36,654 bases of DNA, from NCBI GenBank assembly GCA_002720375.1, contig PBIE01000009.1, forward strand, positions 32,687-69,340, written 5' to 3'. Positions 8,121 to 16,067 of this stretch are shown here, piece after piece. Below the pieces are notes generated by a model. That model saw nothing but the letters and a program-made list of their open reading frames with translations. It searched no databases and was not told the origin of the DNA. How positions within the stretch are numbered: the stretch's first letter is position 1; each line of letters opens with the position of its first letter. The position numbers were made by a program, and so were the translations under genes. The stretch comes from Crocinitomicaceae bacterium (GTDB lineage: Bacteria > Bacteroidota > Bacteroidia > Flavobacteriales_D > Sanyastnellaceae).

Positions 8121-9652
8121 CAAAGGTCGAACTTGATGCCTTGCGCGAGCGGAAGCTCCGTGCTGTAGTTGATGGTGTTGGTTTGGCGACGCATGTAGGC
8201 TCTCCATGCATCGCTTCCTGATTCTCGACCACCACCGGTCTCCTTTTCTCCACCGAAGGCGCCGCCAATTTCTGCACCGCTGGTTCCAATGTTGACGTTG
8301 GCTATCCCGCAATCGCTGCCACTGGCCGACAGGAAGCGCTCAGCGCTGCGAAGGTTGCCCGTCATGATGGCAGAAGACAGGCCCTGGACCACGCCGTTTT
8401 GCATGGCAATCGCCTCGTCGAGTGTGTCGTATTTCATGACGTAAAGGATGGGGGCAAACGTCTCGTGCTGAACGATGGCCATGTCGTTAGTGGCTTCGGC
8501 AATGGCGGGTTTGACGTAGCATCCGGAGCTGTATTCGGGGCCATCGAGGACACCGCCTTCGACAAGGATGCGGCCGCCCTGAGAGACGACGTCGACCAGG
8601 GCCTTTTGGTACATCCCAACAGCGTCTTTGTCAATGAGGGGGCCGACGTGGTTGTTCTCGTCCAAAGGTGACCCAATGCTCAATTGCCCGTAGGCCTTGG
8701 TGATGGCGTCAACGACCTTGTCGTAAATGCTGCTGTGAATAATGAGCCTTCGCGTTGAGGTACAGCGTTGTCCACAGGTTCCAACAGCGCCGAAAACGGT
8801 GCCGGGCACCACCATTTTGAGGTCTGCGTCTGGTTCGACGATGATGGCGTTGTTTCCCCCGAGCTCCAAGAGGCTTTTGCCGAGGCGTGCTGCCACGGCT
8901 TGGGCGACAATTTTGCCCATTCGGATGGATCCGGTTGCAGAAATAAGGGCAACCCGCTTGTCGTGGGTCATCATCTCGCCAACGGTATAGTCACCTTGGA
9001 TAATGCACGAAAGGCCCTGTGGAACGTGGTCCATGTCTTTGGTTACCTCGTTCCAGATGTTTTGGCAGGCCACCGCAGTAAGTGGGGTCTTCTCAGAAGG
9101 CTTCCAGATGCAGGCATTTCCACAAACCCAAGCCAGGGCTGTGTTCCAGTTCCAAACCGCTACAGGAAAGTTGAAAGCGCTGATGATCCCTACCACACCA
9201 AGGGGATGCCACTGCTCATACATGCGGTGTCCGGGGCGTTCGGAATGCATGGTTAGACCATAGAGCTGCCTGGACAGACCGACGGCGAAGTCGCAGATGT
9301 CAATCATTTCTTGGACTTCACCAAGTCCCTCTTGCAGGCTTTTGCCCATTTCATAAGAGACAAGGGCACCGAGGGCGTCTTTGTGAGCGCGCAGGGCTTC
9401 TCCATAAAGACGCACAACTTCACCGCGTTGGGGTGCAGGTACGTTGCGCCAAGCTTTACCTGCTTCCGTCGCTGCGGCGATGACCTTCTCGTAGTCGTCT
9501 TTCGAGCAAACGCCAGTAGCGCCTATGGTTGCCCCGTCTACAGGGCTTATGCTGACAATTTGACTTCCAACGGATGCGTTGGTTTGACCAATTTGAACGC
9601 CAGCGTTGTCTGATGATAGGCCGAGTTGGTCGAGGTGGGGCTTCATGTTCAT
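8120..9652 (-). CDS. ALDH7-family aldehyde dehydrogenase (AASA/P6C dehydrogenase-like)
   Basis: A 510-residue NAD(P)-dependent aldehyde dehydrogenase. Catalytic residues are present: N161 in SAFNFPVAVWNWN, E263 in LLELGGNNA and the nucleophile C297 in CGQRCTSTRRL. The C-terminal segment GGEKETGGGRESGSDAW and the MRRQTNTINYS motif are characteristic of ALDH family 7 (antiquitin), whose best-known substrate is alpha-aminoadipic semialdehyde/piperideine-6-carboxylate in lysine catabolism. No other lysine-degradation gene is in the window, so the substrate is family inference. Start ATG at 9652 (another at 9646). It follows mnmG after a 184-bp gap and is coupled to the thioredoxin lipoprotein through a TGATG junction. 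Confidence 0.92.
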   Translation of the reverse strand: MNMKPHLDQLGLSSDNAGVQIGQTNASVGSQIVSISPVDGATIGATGVCSKDDYEKVIAAATEAGKAWRNVPAPQRGEVVRLYGEALRAHKDALGALVSYEMGKSLQEGLGEVQEMIDICDFAVGLSRQLYGLTMHSERPGHRMYEQWHPLGVVGIISAFNFPVAVWNWNTALAWVCGNACIWKPSEKTPLTAVACQNIWNEVTKDMDHVPQGLSCIIQGDYTVGEMMTHDKRVALISATGSIRMGKIVAQAVAARLGKSLLELGGNNAIIVEPDADLKMVVPGTVFGAVGTCGQRCTSTRRLIIHSSIYDKVVDAITKAYGQLSIGSPLDENNHVGPLIDKDAVGMYQKALVDVVSQGGRILVEGGVLDGPEYSSGCYVKPAIAEATNDMAIVQHETFAPILYVMKYDTLDEAIAMQNGVVQGLSSAIMTGNLRSAERFLSASGSDCGIANVNIGTSGAEIGGAFGGEKETGGGRESGSDAWRAYMRRQTNTINYSTELPLAQGIKFDL

Positions 9653-9799
9653 TCTTGCGGAATTGCGACGCGAAGGTACGTGGCGATTTTCCGCAGTTTT
9701 GTTTTTGTCTAAGGTGTTGGTTGTCAGGGTTTTGTGTTTTTGGGTTATCTCGGCTCAGCCGTGTAAGGCTATGCTTTGATAGAGAACGTGGCGTGATGG

Positions 9800-9813
9800 G
9801 CCTCTTTTGAGGC
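9800..9813 (-). terminator. Small hairpin downstream of mnmG
   Basis: GCCTC-TTTT-GAGGC forms a perfect 5-bp stem with a 4-nt loop, 24-37 bp past the mnmG stop. There is no following U-tract on the minus strand, so terminator function is weakly supported. Confidence 0.25.
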
Positions 9814-9820
9814 TTTGCTG

Positions 9821-9836
9821 TGTTCCACGTGGAACC
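9821..9836 (+). other. parS-like site (left of mnmG)
   Basis: TGTTCCACGTGGAACC contains the exact 14-bp palindrome GTTCCACGTGGAAC and matches the bacterial parS consensus TGTTNCACGTGNAACA at every specified base except the last. It directly abuts the mnmG stop codon (9837-9839). The reverse complement of the same 16-mer occurs at 11685-11700. parS sites are loading sites for ParB, the chromosome-segregation clamp; the assignment rests on consensus match and clustering. Confidence 0.8.
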
Positions 9837-11678
9837 TTATCGGCCGAGGTAGAGCATGAGCACGGCTGCGTCTGCGGCAGACACCCCGCTGATCTTGCTT
9901 GCTTGTCCCAGGGTCTTGGGTTGATGCTCCGCAAGCTTTTGTCTTGCCTCCATGCTGAGGGAGGTCATGCGGTGGTATTCTAAGTCTTCTGGAATGGCCA
10001 GCTTGCTCATTTGTCGCATGCGGTCAGCTTGCGCTTGTTCTTTTTCTATGTATCCGCGGTACTTGATGGTGGTTTCTACAAGCGTGTGCCAGGCGTCTGG
10101 CAGTCCCGCTGCCTCAATCGGCAGGTCATGAATGTGAACGTGAGGTCGGCTGAGCAGTTTGGACCACCTCGTTTTTTGTTTGATGGGCTGGCTTCCAATA
10201 GCGGAGAGGTGTCCGTTGACTTGGGCTGGTTCTGCAGAAGTTGTCTCCAGCTCTTTTTCAAACTGAGCTATGGCATTTTGTTTCACGTGGAACGCGTCCC
10301 AATCGCCGTCGGTGATGAGACCGAGTCCTCTTCCTTTCTCTGTTAAGCGCTGATCTGCGTTGTCTTGTCTGAGGAGTATTCTGTATTCTGCTCGGCTTGT
10401 GAACATGCGGTATGGCTCGTCAGTGCCTTTGGTGATGAGGTCGTCAATCAAAACGCCGGTGTAGGCTTCGTCGCGGGCGAGGACAAAATCCTCGCCGTTT
10501 GTTGTGGCTTGGTGGGCGTTGATGCCGGCAATGAGTCCTTGGCATGCGGCTTCTTCGTAGCCCGTGGTCCCATTTATTTGTCCCGCGAAGTACAGGCCGG
10601 ACAGGTGTTTGGTTTGTAGTGTGTGGTGAAGTTGTGTCGGCGGGAAGTAGTCGTATTCAACAGCATAACCGGGCCTGAACATTCTTGCGTTCTGAAGGCC
10701 TGGGATTTTTCGCATTGCAGCTAGCTGCGCTTCTTTTGGCAGCGAGGTAGAAAAGCCGTTTAGATATGTTTCTACTGTATGCTTGCCTTCTGGTTCAATG
10801 AAAATCTGGTGCCGGTCCTTGTCTGCAAAACGATGAATCTTGTCTTCGATGCTGGGGCAGTATCGAGGTCCCTTCCCTTGGATAGCGCCTGAGAACAGTG
10901 GACTGTCAGCCAGGCTGTCTTGCAAAATGTTGTGGACATCGGGGTTGGTGTACGTAATGTGGCAGGCGTGCTGATTTGCAAGCTGAAGTGGTTCGAAGTG
11001 GCTAAAAGCCTCAGTGGTCGACTCGCCTGGTTGTGTTTCTGTTTGGCTGTAGTCGATGCTTCTGCCGTCAATTCTTGGCGGAGTTCCCGTTTTCATCCTT
11101 CCTGTGATGAAGCCGTACTGTGCCAGTTGGTCTGTAATTCCATCAGCGGCGCGTTCTCCTGATCGTCCGCCGCTGAATTGCTGGTTGCCGAGGTGTATCC
11201 TGCCTTGTAGAAATGTGCCTGAGGTCAGTATAGTGGTTTTGGCGTGAATCTCAATCCCCAGTTGAGTGCGCACGCCGATCACGGTGTTTTTATCAATGAG
11301 GAGTGAGTTGACCATGTCTTGCCACAGATGAATTCTCGGATGGGCCTCGAGCGTTTGGCGCCATTCTTGGGCAAAGGCATGCCGGTCGTTTTGTGTCCTG
11401 GGAGACCACATCGCAGGTCCCTTTGACCTGTTGAGCATCCGGAATTGTATTGCTGTTCGGTCCGAAATGCGGCCACTCATTCCTCCAAGGGCGTCGATTT
11501 CCCGAAGTATCTGACCTTTGGCTACACCACCCATGGCCGGGTTGCAGCTCATGGCGCCGATGGTCGTTAGGTTCATCGTTACAAGGAGGACCTTGCTGCC
11601 CATTTGTGCCGCAGCGTGCGCTGCTTCGTTGCCGGCGTGGCCGCCGCCGACCACAAGCACGTCGTATTTTTCTAGCAT
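9837..11678 (-). CDS. mnmG: tRNA uridine-5-carboxymethylaminomethyl modification enzyme MnmG (GidA)
   Basis: A 613-residue FAD protein that, with MnmE, installs the 5-carboxymethylaminomethyl group on wobble U34 of certain tRNAs. The N-terminal FAD-binding motif [12 protein letters not shown], the signature [31 protein letters not shown] with its conserved cysteine, [13 protein letters not shown] and [16 protein letters not shown] are all present, and the length is typical. The ATG at 11678 is preferred over an in-frame TTG at 11684. It lies 22 bp downstream of the ybeY stop, and nearly all of that spacer is a parS-like site. A second such site abuts its stop codon and a third sits within its coding sequence. 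Its GidA name reflects a frequent location near oriC in bacteria; parA, parB and rsmG are not in this window. Confidence 0.97.
   Translation of the reverse strand: MLEKYDVLVVGGGHAGNEAAHAAAQMGSKVLLVTMNLTTIGAMSCNPAMGGVAKGQILREIDALGGMSGRISDRTAIQFRMLNRSKGPAMWSPRTQNDRHAFAQEWRQTLEAHPRIHLWQDMVNSLLIDKNTVIGVRTQLGIEIHAKTTILTSGTFLQGRIHLGNQQFSGGRSGERAADGITDQLAQYGFITGRMKTGTPPRIDGRSIDYSQTETQPGESTTEAFSHFEPLQLANQHACHITYTNPDVHNILQDSLADSPLFSGAIQGKGPRYCPSIEDKIHRFADKDRHQIFIEPEGKHTVETYLNGFSTSLPKEAQLAAMRKIPGLQNARMFRPGYAVEYDYFPPTQLHHTLQTKHLSGLYFAGQINGTTGYEEAACQGLIAGINAHQATTNGEDFVLARDEAYTGVLIDDLITKGTDEPYRMFTSRAEYRILLRQDNADQRLTEKGRGLGLITDGDWDAFHVKQNAIAQFEKELETTSAEPAQVNGHLSAIGSQPIKQKTRWSKLLSRPHVHIHDLPIEAAGLPDAWHTLVETTIKYRGYIEKEQAQADRMRQMSKLAIPEDLEYHRMTSLSMEARQKLAEHQPKTLGQASKISGVSAADAAVLMLYLGR
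10279..10294 (+). other. parS-like site inside mnmG
   Basis: TGTTTCACGTGGAACG matches the parS consensus TGTTNCACGTGNAACA at 13 of 14 specified positions, differing only in the final base, as do the two flanking sites. On the coding strand it reads through codons for F-H-V-K-Q in a part of MnmG that I do not regard as strongly conserved. It is 458 bp from the left site and about 1.4 kb from the right one. Confidence 0.65.
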
Positions 11679-11684
11679 AGTCAA

Positions 11685-11700
11685 GGTTCCACGTGGAACA
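11685..11700 (-). other. parS-like site between ybeY and mnmG
   Basis: On the minus strand this reads TGTTCCACGTGGAACC, identical to the plus-strand site at 9821-9836, so the two form an inverted pair bracketing mnmG. It starts right after the ybeY stop codon (11701-11703) and fills 16 of the 22 bp before the mnmG ATG. ParB bound here could also affect mnmG expression, which is inference. Confidence 0.8.
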
Positions 11701-12147
11701 TTAGTGTTTTGTTAAGGGCGGTTGCCGCTTCGACAGCCATGATTCCTCGGCTTGGCGCATGCTGCTTTCTGCCTCAGGGGTGTCATCCTTAAGACCGGTG
11801 AGGTGCAATACGCCGTGTGCAATCACCCGATGAGTCTCGTCTATAGGTTTGATTCCCAGTGTTTTGGCGTTGTCCCGGACCCGGTCAATGGAGATGACGA
11901 TGTCTGCTGAGAGTCCGATCGCGGATGGCGTGGGGAACGTCAGGATATCCGTAAAGTAGTTGTGATTGAGGTGTTGCTGGTTGAAGCGAAGCATTTCTTC
12001 ATCGTTGGTGAAGAGAAAGGCCAAGTTCCCAGCGGTGTGGCCGTGCACAGCCATACAGTGCTCCAGCCAGGAGCGAACTGCGGTGCGGTGTCGGAGCCGG
12101 AAAGGCGTGTGAAGAAATTGAAACGAGATGTTTCCCGCAGCGATCAC
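11701..12147 (-). CDS. ybeY: Endoribonuclease YbeY (16S rRNA 3' maturation)
   Basis: A 148-residue metal-dependent RNase of the YbeY/UPF0054 family, involved in 16S rRNA 3'-end maturation and ribosome quality control. The signature is [20 protein letters not shown]111 and H115 are present, while the third canonical histidine (HGxLHLxGxDH) is aspartate 121. That HGxLHLxGxKD form is, to my knowledge, usual in Bacteroidota rather than a defect. Downstream, SMRQAEESW matches the family C-terminus. The start is a GTG at 12147 overlapping the upstream stop as GTGA; no ATG gives a complete N-terminus. It sits between the anti-sigma ATPase and mnmG in a co-directional cluster. Confidence 0.93.
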   Translation of the reverse strand: MIAAGNISFQFLHTPFRLRHRTAVRSWLEHCMAVHGHTAGNLAFLFTNDEEMLRFNQQHLNHNYFTDILTFPTPSAIGLSADIVISIDRVRDNAKTLGIKPIDETHRVIAHGVLHLTGLKDDTPEAESSMRQAEESWLSKRQPPLTKH

Positions 12148-12572
12148 TGGGCGGTCGCAGGCTGGGGGATGGCCTGTTCGAAGCGCAAAATTGCAACCCT
12201 GCCGAGCTCTTCAAATTCACAGGTGTCAGCGAGTTGACGCATCAGGAAAACGCCTCGGCCGTTTGGTTTTTCTATGTTCTCCGGCGCTGTAGGGTCGGGG
12301 ATGTTTTCATAGTCAAAACCGGGGCCTTGGTCCGCAATGCGAAACTCCATGGTTTGGCCTTCTGTTCGGACCTCTATATCCACCATTTTGTTGGTGTCCA
12401 GTTTGTTGCCGTGAACGACCGCATTGTTCACGGCCTCGGTCATGGCGATTAGGATTTCTCCATAATGGGTCTCTTCGACGCCAAACTCTTCGCAGAGCGC
12501 GTTGATAAGCCCTTCGACTTGGGTGATGCTCTCCATCCGGGAGGCGACCTGCAATTGTCTCACTGCGGACAT
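12144..12572 (-). CDS. RsbW-like anti-sigma factor / serine kinase-type ATPase
   Basis: A 142-residue single-domain GHKL ATPase. The N box TEAVNNAVVHGN (46-57), G1 box DQGPGF (81-86) and G2 box NGRGVFLMRQLAD (104-116) are intact, as in SpoIIAB/RsbW proteins that bind a sigma factor or phosphorylate an anti-sigma antagonist. No sigma factor or STAS-domain antagonist is nearby, so its partner cannot be named. It lies 9 bp downstream of the DUF4175 gene and overlaps ybeY by 4 bp, implying co-expression with ribosome and tRNA maturation genes. Start ATG at 12572. Confidence 0.9.
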   Translation of the reverse strand: MSAVRQLQVASRMESITQVEGLINALCEEFGVEETHYGEILIAMTEAVNNAVVHGNKLDTNKMVDIEVRTEGQTMEFRIADQGPGFDYENIPDPTAPENIEKPNGRGVFLMRQLADTCEFEELGRVAILRFEQAIPQPATAQ

Positions 12573-12581
12573 GATGTGAAT

Positions 12582-15500
12582 TCACTCCCGATTCGGGACT
12601 TCCAAAGTATTGAAATAATCGTTGACCCTGAGCTTGTAATACGGAGTGAGGTCTGCTGGAACGGTTCTGAGCAGTTCGATTTCCTGTGCTTTCTTTCTTT
12701 CGTAGTCTTCCAAACTTGGGGGCAATTCGGCTGGCACCTCGCGCGCAGTGCGGGATTCGCGTTCTTCTTTCTCCCCGCGTATGCGCTCTGCATTCTCCGC
12801 TTTAAGAAGCCTTGTCAGGATGTCCCTTTGGCGGTCAAGGGTCAGTTGATCGAGCTCCCCATTGACAATGTCTTTCTCTACCTCTTCCATTTCCTTGGCA
12901 ATCTTTTCTAGGCCGTTTCCTGTGCCGGAGCCGTCTTCATTTAGCTGTTCTCCAAGCTTTTGGGTCATTTTGCGGATGGCGGACTGCTGGGCGGCCATTT
13001 GGGCCAACTCTTTGCTGAGGCTGCGCTTGCCTTCTTTTCCCTCTCCCTTGTTGAAGCCTTTCATTTTCTCCTTCATCCGCTCCAGCTGCTTAGAAAGGGA
13101 CTGTTGCATTCCCTTAATCTGCTTGGCACTTGGCGAGGGCTTGGAGCCGCTTCCTCCTGGTTTTTCGCAGTTCCCTGTCCCCGGTTTGTTGCAGCTTGAC
13201 TCGTTTTGCATTTGCTGTAGCACTTCATCGAGGAGCAGGGCGAGGTTGTTGAAGGAGGTCATCACGTACTGCTGGTTTGTGGTGATGATTCCCGTTTCCC
13301 TGTCCGTGAAGCCATCGAGTGCTTGGCCCATGTGTAGGTTCACGAGGCTTATTTCTCGGTTGACAATGCTCTGTAGTTGGGTGATGCGCTTGCTCAGGGC
13401 AAATAGGCTGTCCTTTACCATTTCTGCGTCATCCTTGAGTTTGCGCTGCAATTGGCCGTGTGACACATAGCGAGGGTCGTCTTTTTGCGTGTCTCCAACA
13501 GCAGACATGAGGTCCTCTTCGTCAAAGGACAGGGTGATGATATTCTCCAGTAGGGCGCGCAGGGCCTCCATGTCTTCTTCCACGGACTCTTGTTCCTGCT
13601 GTTCCATGGCGTTTTGCATCTGCTGGGCCATCTTCTGCATCTTGCTGGCCGCCTTTTTTTGGCTTTCAGATGCTTTCTTTTCCTTGCCGCTGTCCAGCTT
13701 TTCTCCGGCCTCACCCATGTCCTGTTCGATCTCCTCTTGGAGCTCCTCCATTTTGGGTATGCCGTTGGGGTTTTCAAGCTCTTTGTTGAGTTTTTCGGCG
13801 TCGTCCAACGCCTCTTGGATTCGGTCGAATTCTTTACCTAGCGCATCTTGCTTGTCCTTAAGCTCTTCCTCAGGCGTTTCTCCTTCTAGGGCTTCTTCTG
13901 CCAGCTTATCCTGTTTCTCTGAGAGCTTTTCGAGGTCCGAGATGGCTTCCTCCATTTTCTGCTCCCACTGCAGTTGTTTGAATTGTTCGAGCGCCCGATC
14001 CAGTTCTTGTTCCAAAGCCTCTTGGTCGAGGTCCATCTTTTCAAGCTGTTCTTCAATTTTTTCTTTGTTACCCTCCTCCAGTTCTTCCATTAGCTCTCGC
14101 AAATCGTCGAACATTTTTTGCAGTTCATCCGTCATGACCTCATCCATGAGCCGCTGCAACTCTTCTTGCTTCTGTAGCAGCTTTTCGTTTGGCTGATTGA
14201 ACTCCGCTTGCATTTCGTTTTTCTTCCGATTCTTCTCCTGCATTTGTTGCACTTCTTCCTTTAGTGCTTCCTGCTGTTTGAGAAGCGCCTCAATGGCCGC
14301 CTTCTCCTCCCAGCCTAGGTCTTCTTCCTCCATGAGTTCTCGGCGCAACTCTTGCATCTCCTCCCGAAGGCGCCTCGCCTCTTCTAGGTTGGCTTCTAAT
14401 GCTGCGGTTAATTCCGTGTCGGCGCTATCGAGTTGCTGTGCTAGGTCTTCTGCTGTTGGCGCTTGATGAAAGAAGGTTCTTGATTGGGTCATTTTTGGGC
14501 CATTGATCCCATCGTTGTCTCGTACTTCAAACCAGTATTCTACCTCGTCCCCGAGCCCAACTTCAGCCTCAGATAGGTCCCAGAGGTGTATAAAACCATC
14601 TTCCCTGCCGGATGGCGAATTGAGTGCCGCGCTCTCTTTTTTTCCGCCCTTTTTTTGATAGACGAAACGCAAGGAGCTGAAGCCATAGTCGTCTTGGACA
14701 ATGCCGTTAAAGGCAATCCTGTTTAGTGTGAGGCTGTCTTGGATCTCTGCTACCCTGATAGTGGGACGTCGGTCCTTTATGGAGCGGAGTCGATAGCGGA
14801 CAGAATCTTCTTGTGCCACCTCTGCTGAGCTGGGGTGGAATGTGTAGGTCAGGTCTTTGTTCGCTGTCCGAGAGAAGCTGAATCGATTGTCTAAATCAGG
14901 CAAAAGCCCTTCGGTTTCTTTCCCCCAACGCAGCCCGAGTTTATCCGCATGTCTTGTTGTCAACTGGAAGGAGAGGACACTGCCTTCGGGAACATCTAAA
15001 TCGCCTTCGTTGCGCTGCTCAAATGGGGGCAACCCCGTGTGCAAAGGGGGCCTCACAGAAACCTTGAGGTCTTGCAGTTCCGGTCGAGGCAAAACCGTCA
15101 ACACCAAATCCAGCGCGGGTGTTCCGGGTGCCGATACGACCAAGTCCATTGATTCCCTCACGGCGCGGAAGGTGTGCTCCCAAAAACCGTTGCCATTGCG
15201 CTCCATCCGGAATCTTCCTTCTCCTGCATGCACGTCCACCCGAGCGGGAACCACCGTCCCCACTGCGCGCACCGTCAATGTAAAGTCGGTTCTTGCGATG
15301 GTGCGCAACTCCCCGTCAACCACAAGGCGGAAGTCGGGTATGTCGAGCACCTCGGTGCGGTGGTGGATTAGGCGGTCCGTGGGGGCCTCCATCGCTTCGG
15401 GAAGAATGAGGTAAAGTCCCGCAAACAGTGCGATGGGAGGGAGGGCGTACTTGAGGTACTTCCGGTTTTCTTTAAAGTCGACGGCGGACGTAAACGGATA

Positions 15501-15929
15501 CGGTCGGAGCTGGTCGCTGCGTTGCGCAATCGAGGCAAGGATTAGTTCTTGGCTTCCCGGGTCGACGGAATTTGCATGGGCTTGAAGTTGCAGTGTGTTC
15601 AACAGCCGGTCCTCAATATCTGGAAAGTGTCGACCAATGATTTTCGCTGCTTCTGCGTGATCTATTCCGGAACGCAGTCGCAATAAGCGAAGACATGGAA
15701 GAAACAGGTAGCGGATGGCCACCATGCCCACTGAGGTAAGAAACAGGTAGAACAGGGCTGTCCGGACCTCCGTGTCGAATCGCCCGATGGCCTCAAGGCC
15801 AATCACAACGAGCCATGCCACTGGCAATGATGCGGACAGTATTAAGCTGCCCCGGAGCATTTCGTTGCGATGGTACTTCCGCACGAATGCGTCCAGCCGG
15901 TCCTTGAGTTCCTCTTTTTTTAGGGCCAT
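12582..15929 (-). CDS. DUF4175-family large membrane/coiled-coil protein
   Basis: A 1115-residue protein of the DUF4175 family, function unknown. The N-terminus has three hydrophobic segments (about 26-46, 57-80 and 160-176), with a cytosolic-looking stretch between the second and third. Residues about 180-490 form a beta-rich, probably periplasmic part. Residues about 495-800 are a very long, charged Glu/Lys/Gln-rich coiled coil, with a second helical stretch following and a short Cys/Gly/Ser-rich insert (SSCNKPGTGNCEKPGG) near 945. The C-terminal part is again highly charged. The low-complexity coiled coil produces long serine-rich open frames on the opposite strand that are not genes. The ATG at 15929 heads the minus-strand cluster; no clear promoter motif was found upstream. 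Confidence 0.88.
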   Translation of the reverse strand: MALKKEELKDRLDAFVRKYHRNEMLRGSLILSASLPVAWLVVIGLEAIGRFDTEVRTALFYLFLTSVGMVAIRYLFLPCLRLLRLRSGIDHAEAAKIIGRHFPDIEDRLLNTLQLQAHANSVDPGSQELILASIAQRSDQLRPYPFTSAVDFKENRKYLKYALPPIALFAGLYLILPEAMEAPTDRLIHHRTEVLDIPDFRLVVDGELRTIARTDFTLTVRAVGTVVPARVDVHAGEGRFRMERNGNGFWEHTFRAVRESMDLVVSAPGTPALDLVLTVLPRPELQDLKVSVRPPLHTGLPPFEQRNEGDLDVPEGSVLSFQLTTRHADKLGLRWGKETEGLLPDLDNRFSFSRTANKDLTYTFHPSSAEVAQEDSVRYRLRSIKDRRPTIRVAEIQDSLTLNRIAFNGIVQDDYGFSSLRFVYQKKGGKKESAALNSPSGREDGFIHLWDLSEAEVGLGDEVEYWFEVRDNDGINGPKMTQSRTFFHQAPTAEDLAQQLDSADTELTAALEANLEEARRLREEMQELRRELMEEEDLGWEEKAAIEALLKQQEALKEEVQQMQEKNRKKNEMQAEFNQPNEKLLQKQEELQRLMDEVMTDELQKMFDDLRELMEELEEGNKEKIEEQLEKMDLDQEALEQELDRALEQFKQLQWEQKMEEAISDLEKLSEKQDKLAEEALEGETPEEELKDKQDALGKEFDRIQEALDDAEKLNKELENPNGIPKMEELQEEIEQDMGEAGEKLDSGKEKKASESQKKAASKMQKMAQQMQNAMEQQEQESVEEDMEALRALLENIITLSFDEEDLMSAVGDTQKDDPRYVSHGQLQRKLKDDAEMVKDSLFALSKRITQLQSIVNREISLVNLHMGQALDGFTDRETGIITTNQQYVMTSFNNLALLLDEVLQQMQNESSCNKPGTGNCEKPGGSGSKPSPSAKQIKGMQQSLSKQLERMKEKMKGFNKGEGKEGKRSLSKELAQMAAQQSAIRKMTQKLGEQLNEDGSGTGNGLEKIAKEMEEVEKDIVNGELDQLTLDRQRDILTRLLKAENAERIRGEKEERESRTAREVPAELPPSLEDYERKKAQEIELLRTVPADLTPYYKLRVNDYFNTLEVPNRE

Positions 15930-16042
15930 TCCGTAAGTGTGTGGGCAGCAAGCAGCCCTTTCAGGTTGCAGTGATTGAAGATACGGAGGGAAAGCCGCCT
16001 AGGATTCATTGAATGTTAAAGTGGTCGCATTAGGACGCGTCG

Positions 16043-16050
16043 TATTTTTG
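16043..16050 (+). promoter_or_regulatory. Possible Bacteroidota -7 element
   Basis: TATTTTTG matches the Bacteroidota -7 consensus TAnnTTTG, 18 bp before the earliest start of the lamin-tail gene. No TTG lies at the usual -33 spacing (the nearest is about 31 bp upstream), so this is weak. It is the only exact match I noticed in the longer intergenic gaps. Confidence 0.25.
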
Positions 16051-16067
16051 CGGCCGATTCCAACGCA

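Noticed and set aside
8121-8312. 64-residue N-terminal extension of the thioredoxin lipoprotein frame
   Set aside because: Arg/His/Gln-rich shadow of the ALDH gene; the lipoprotein signal begins only at 8120.
12862-14466. Long plus-strand open frames rich in serine, leucine and cysteine (202, 235 and 89 residues)
   Set aside because: They are reverse-strand shadows of the Glu/Lys/Gln coiled coil of the DUF4175 gene; low-complexity composition and no start context or family resemblance.
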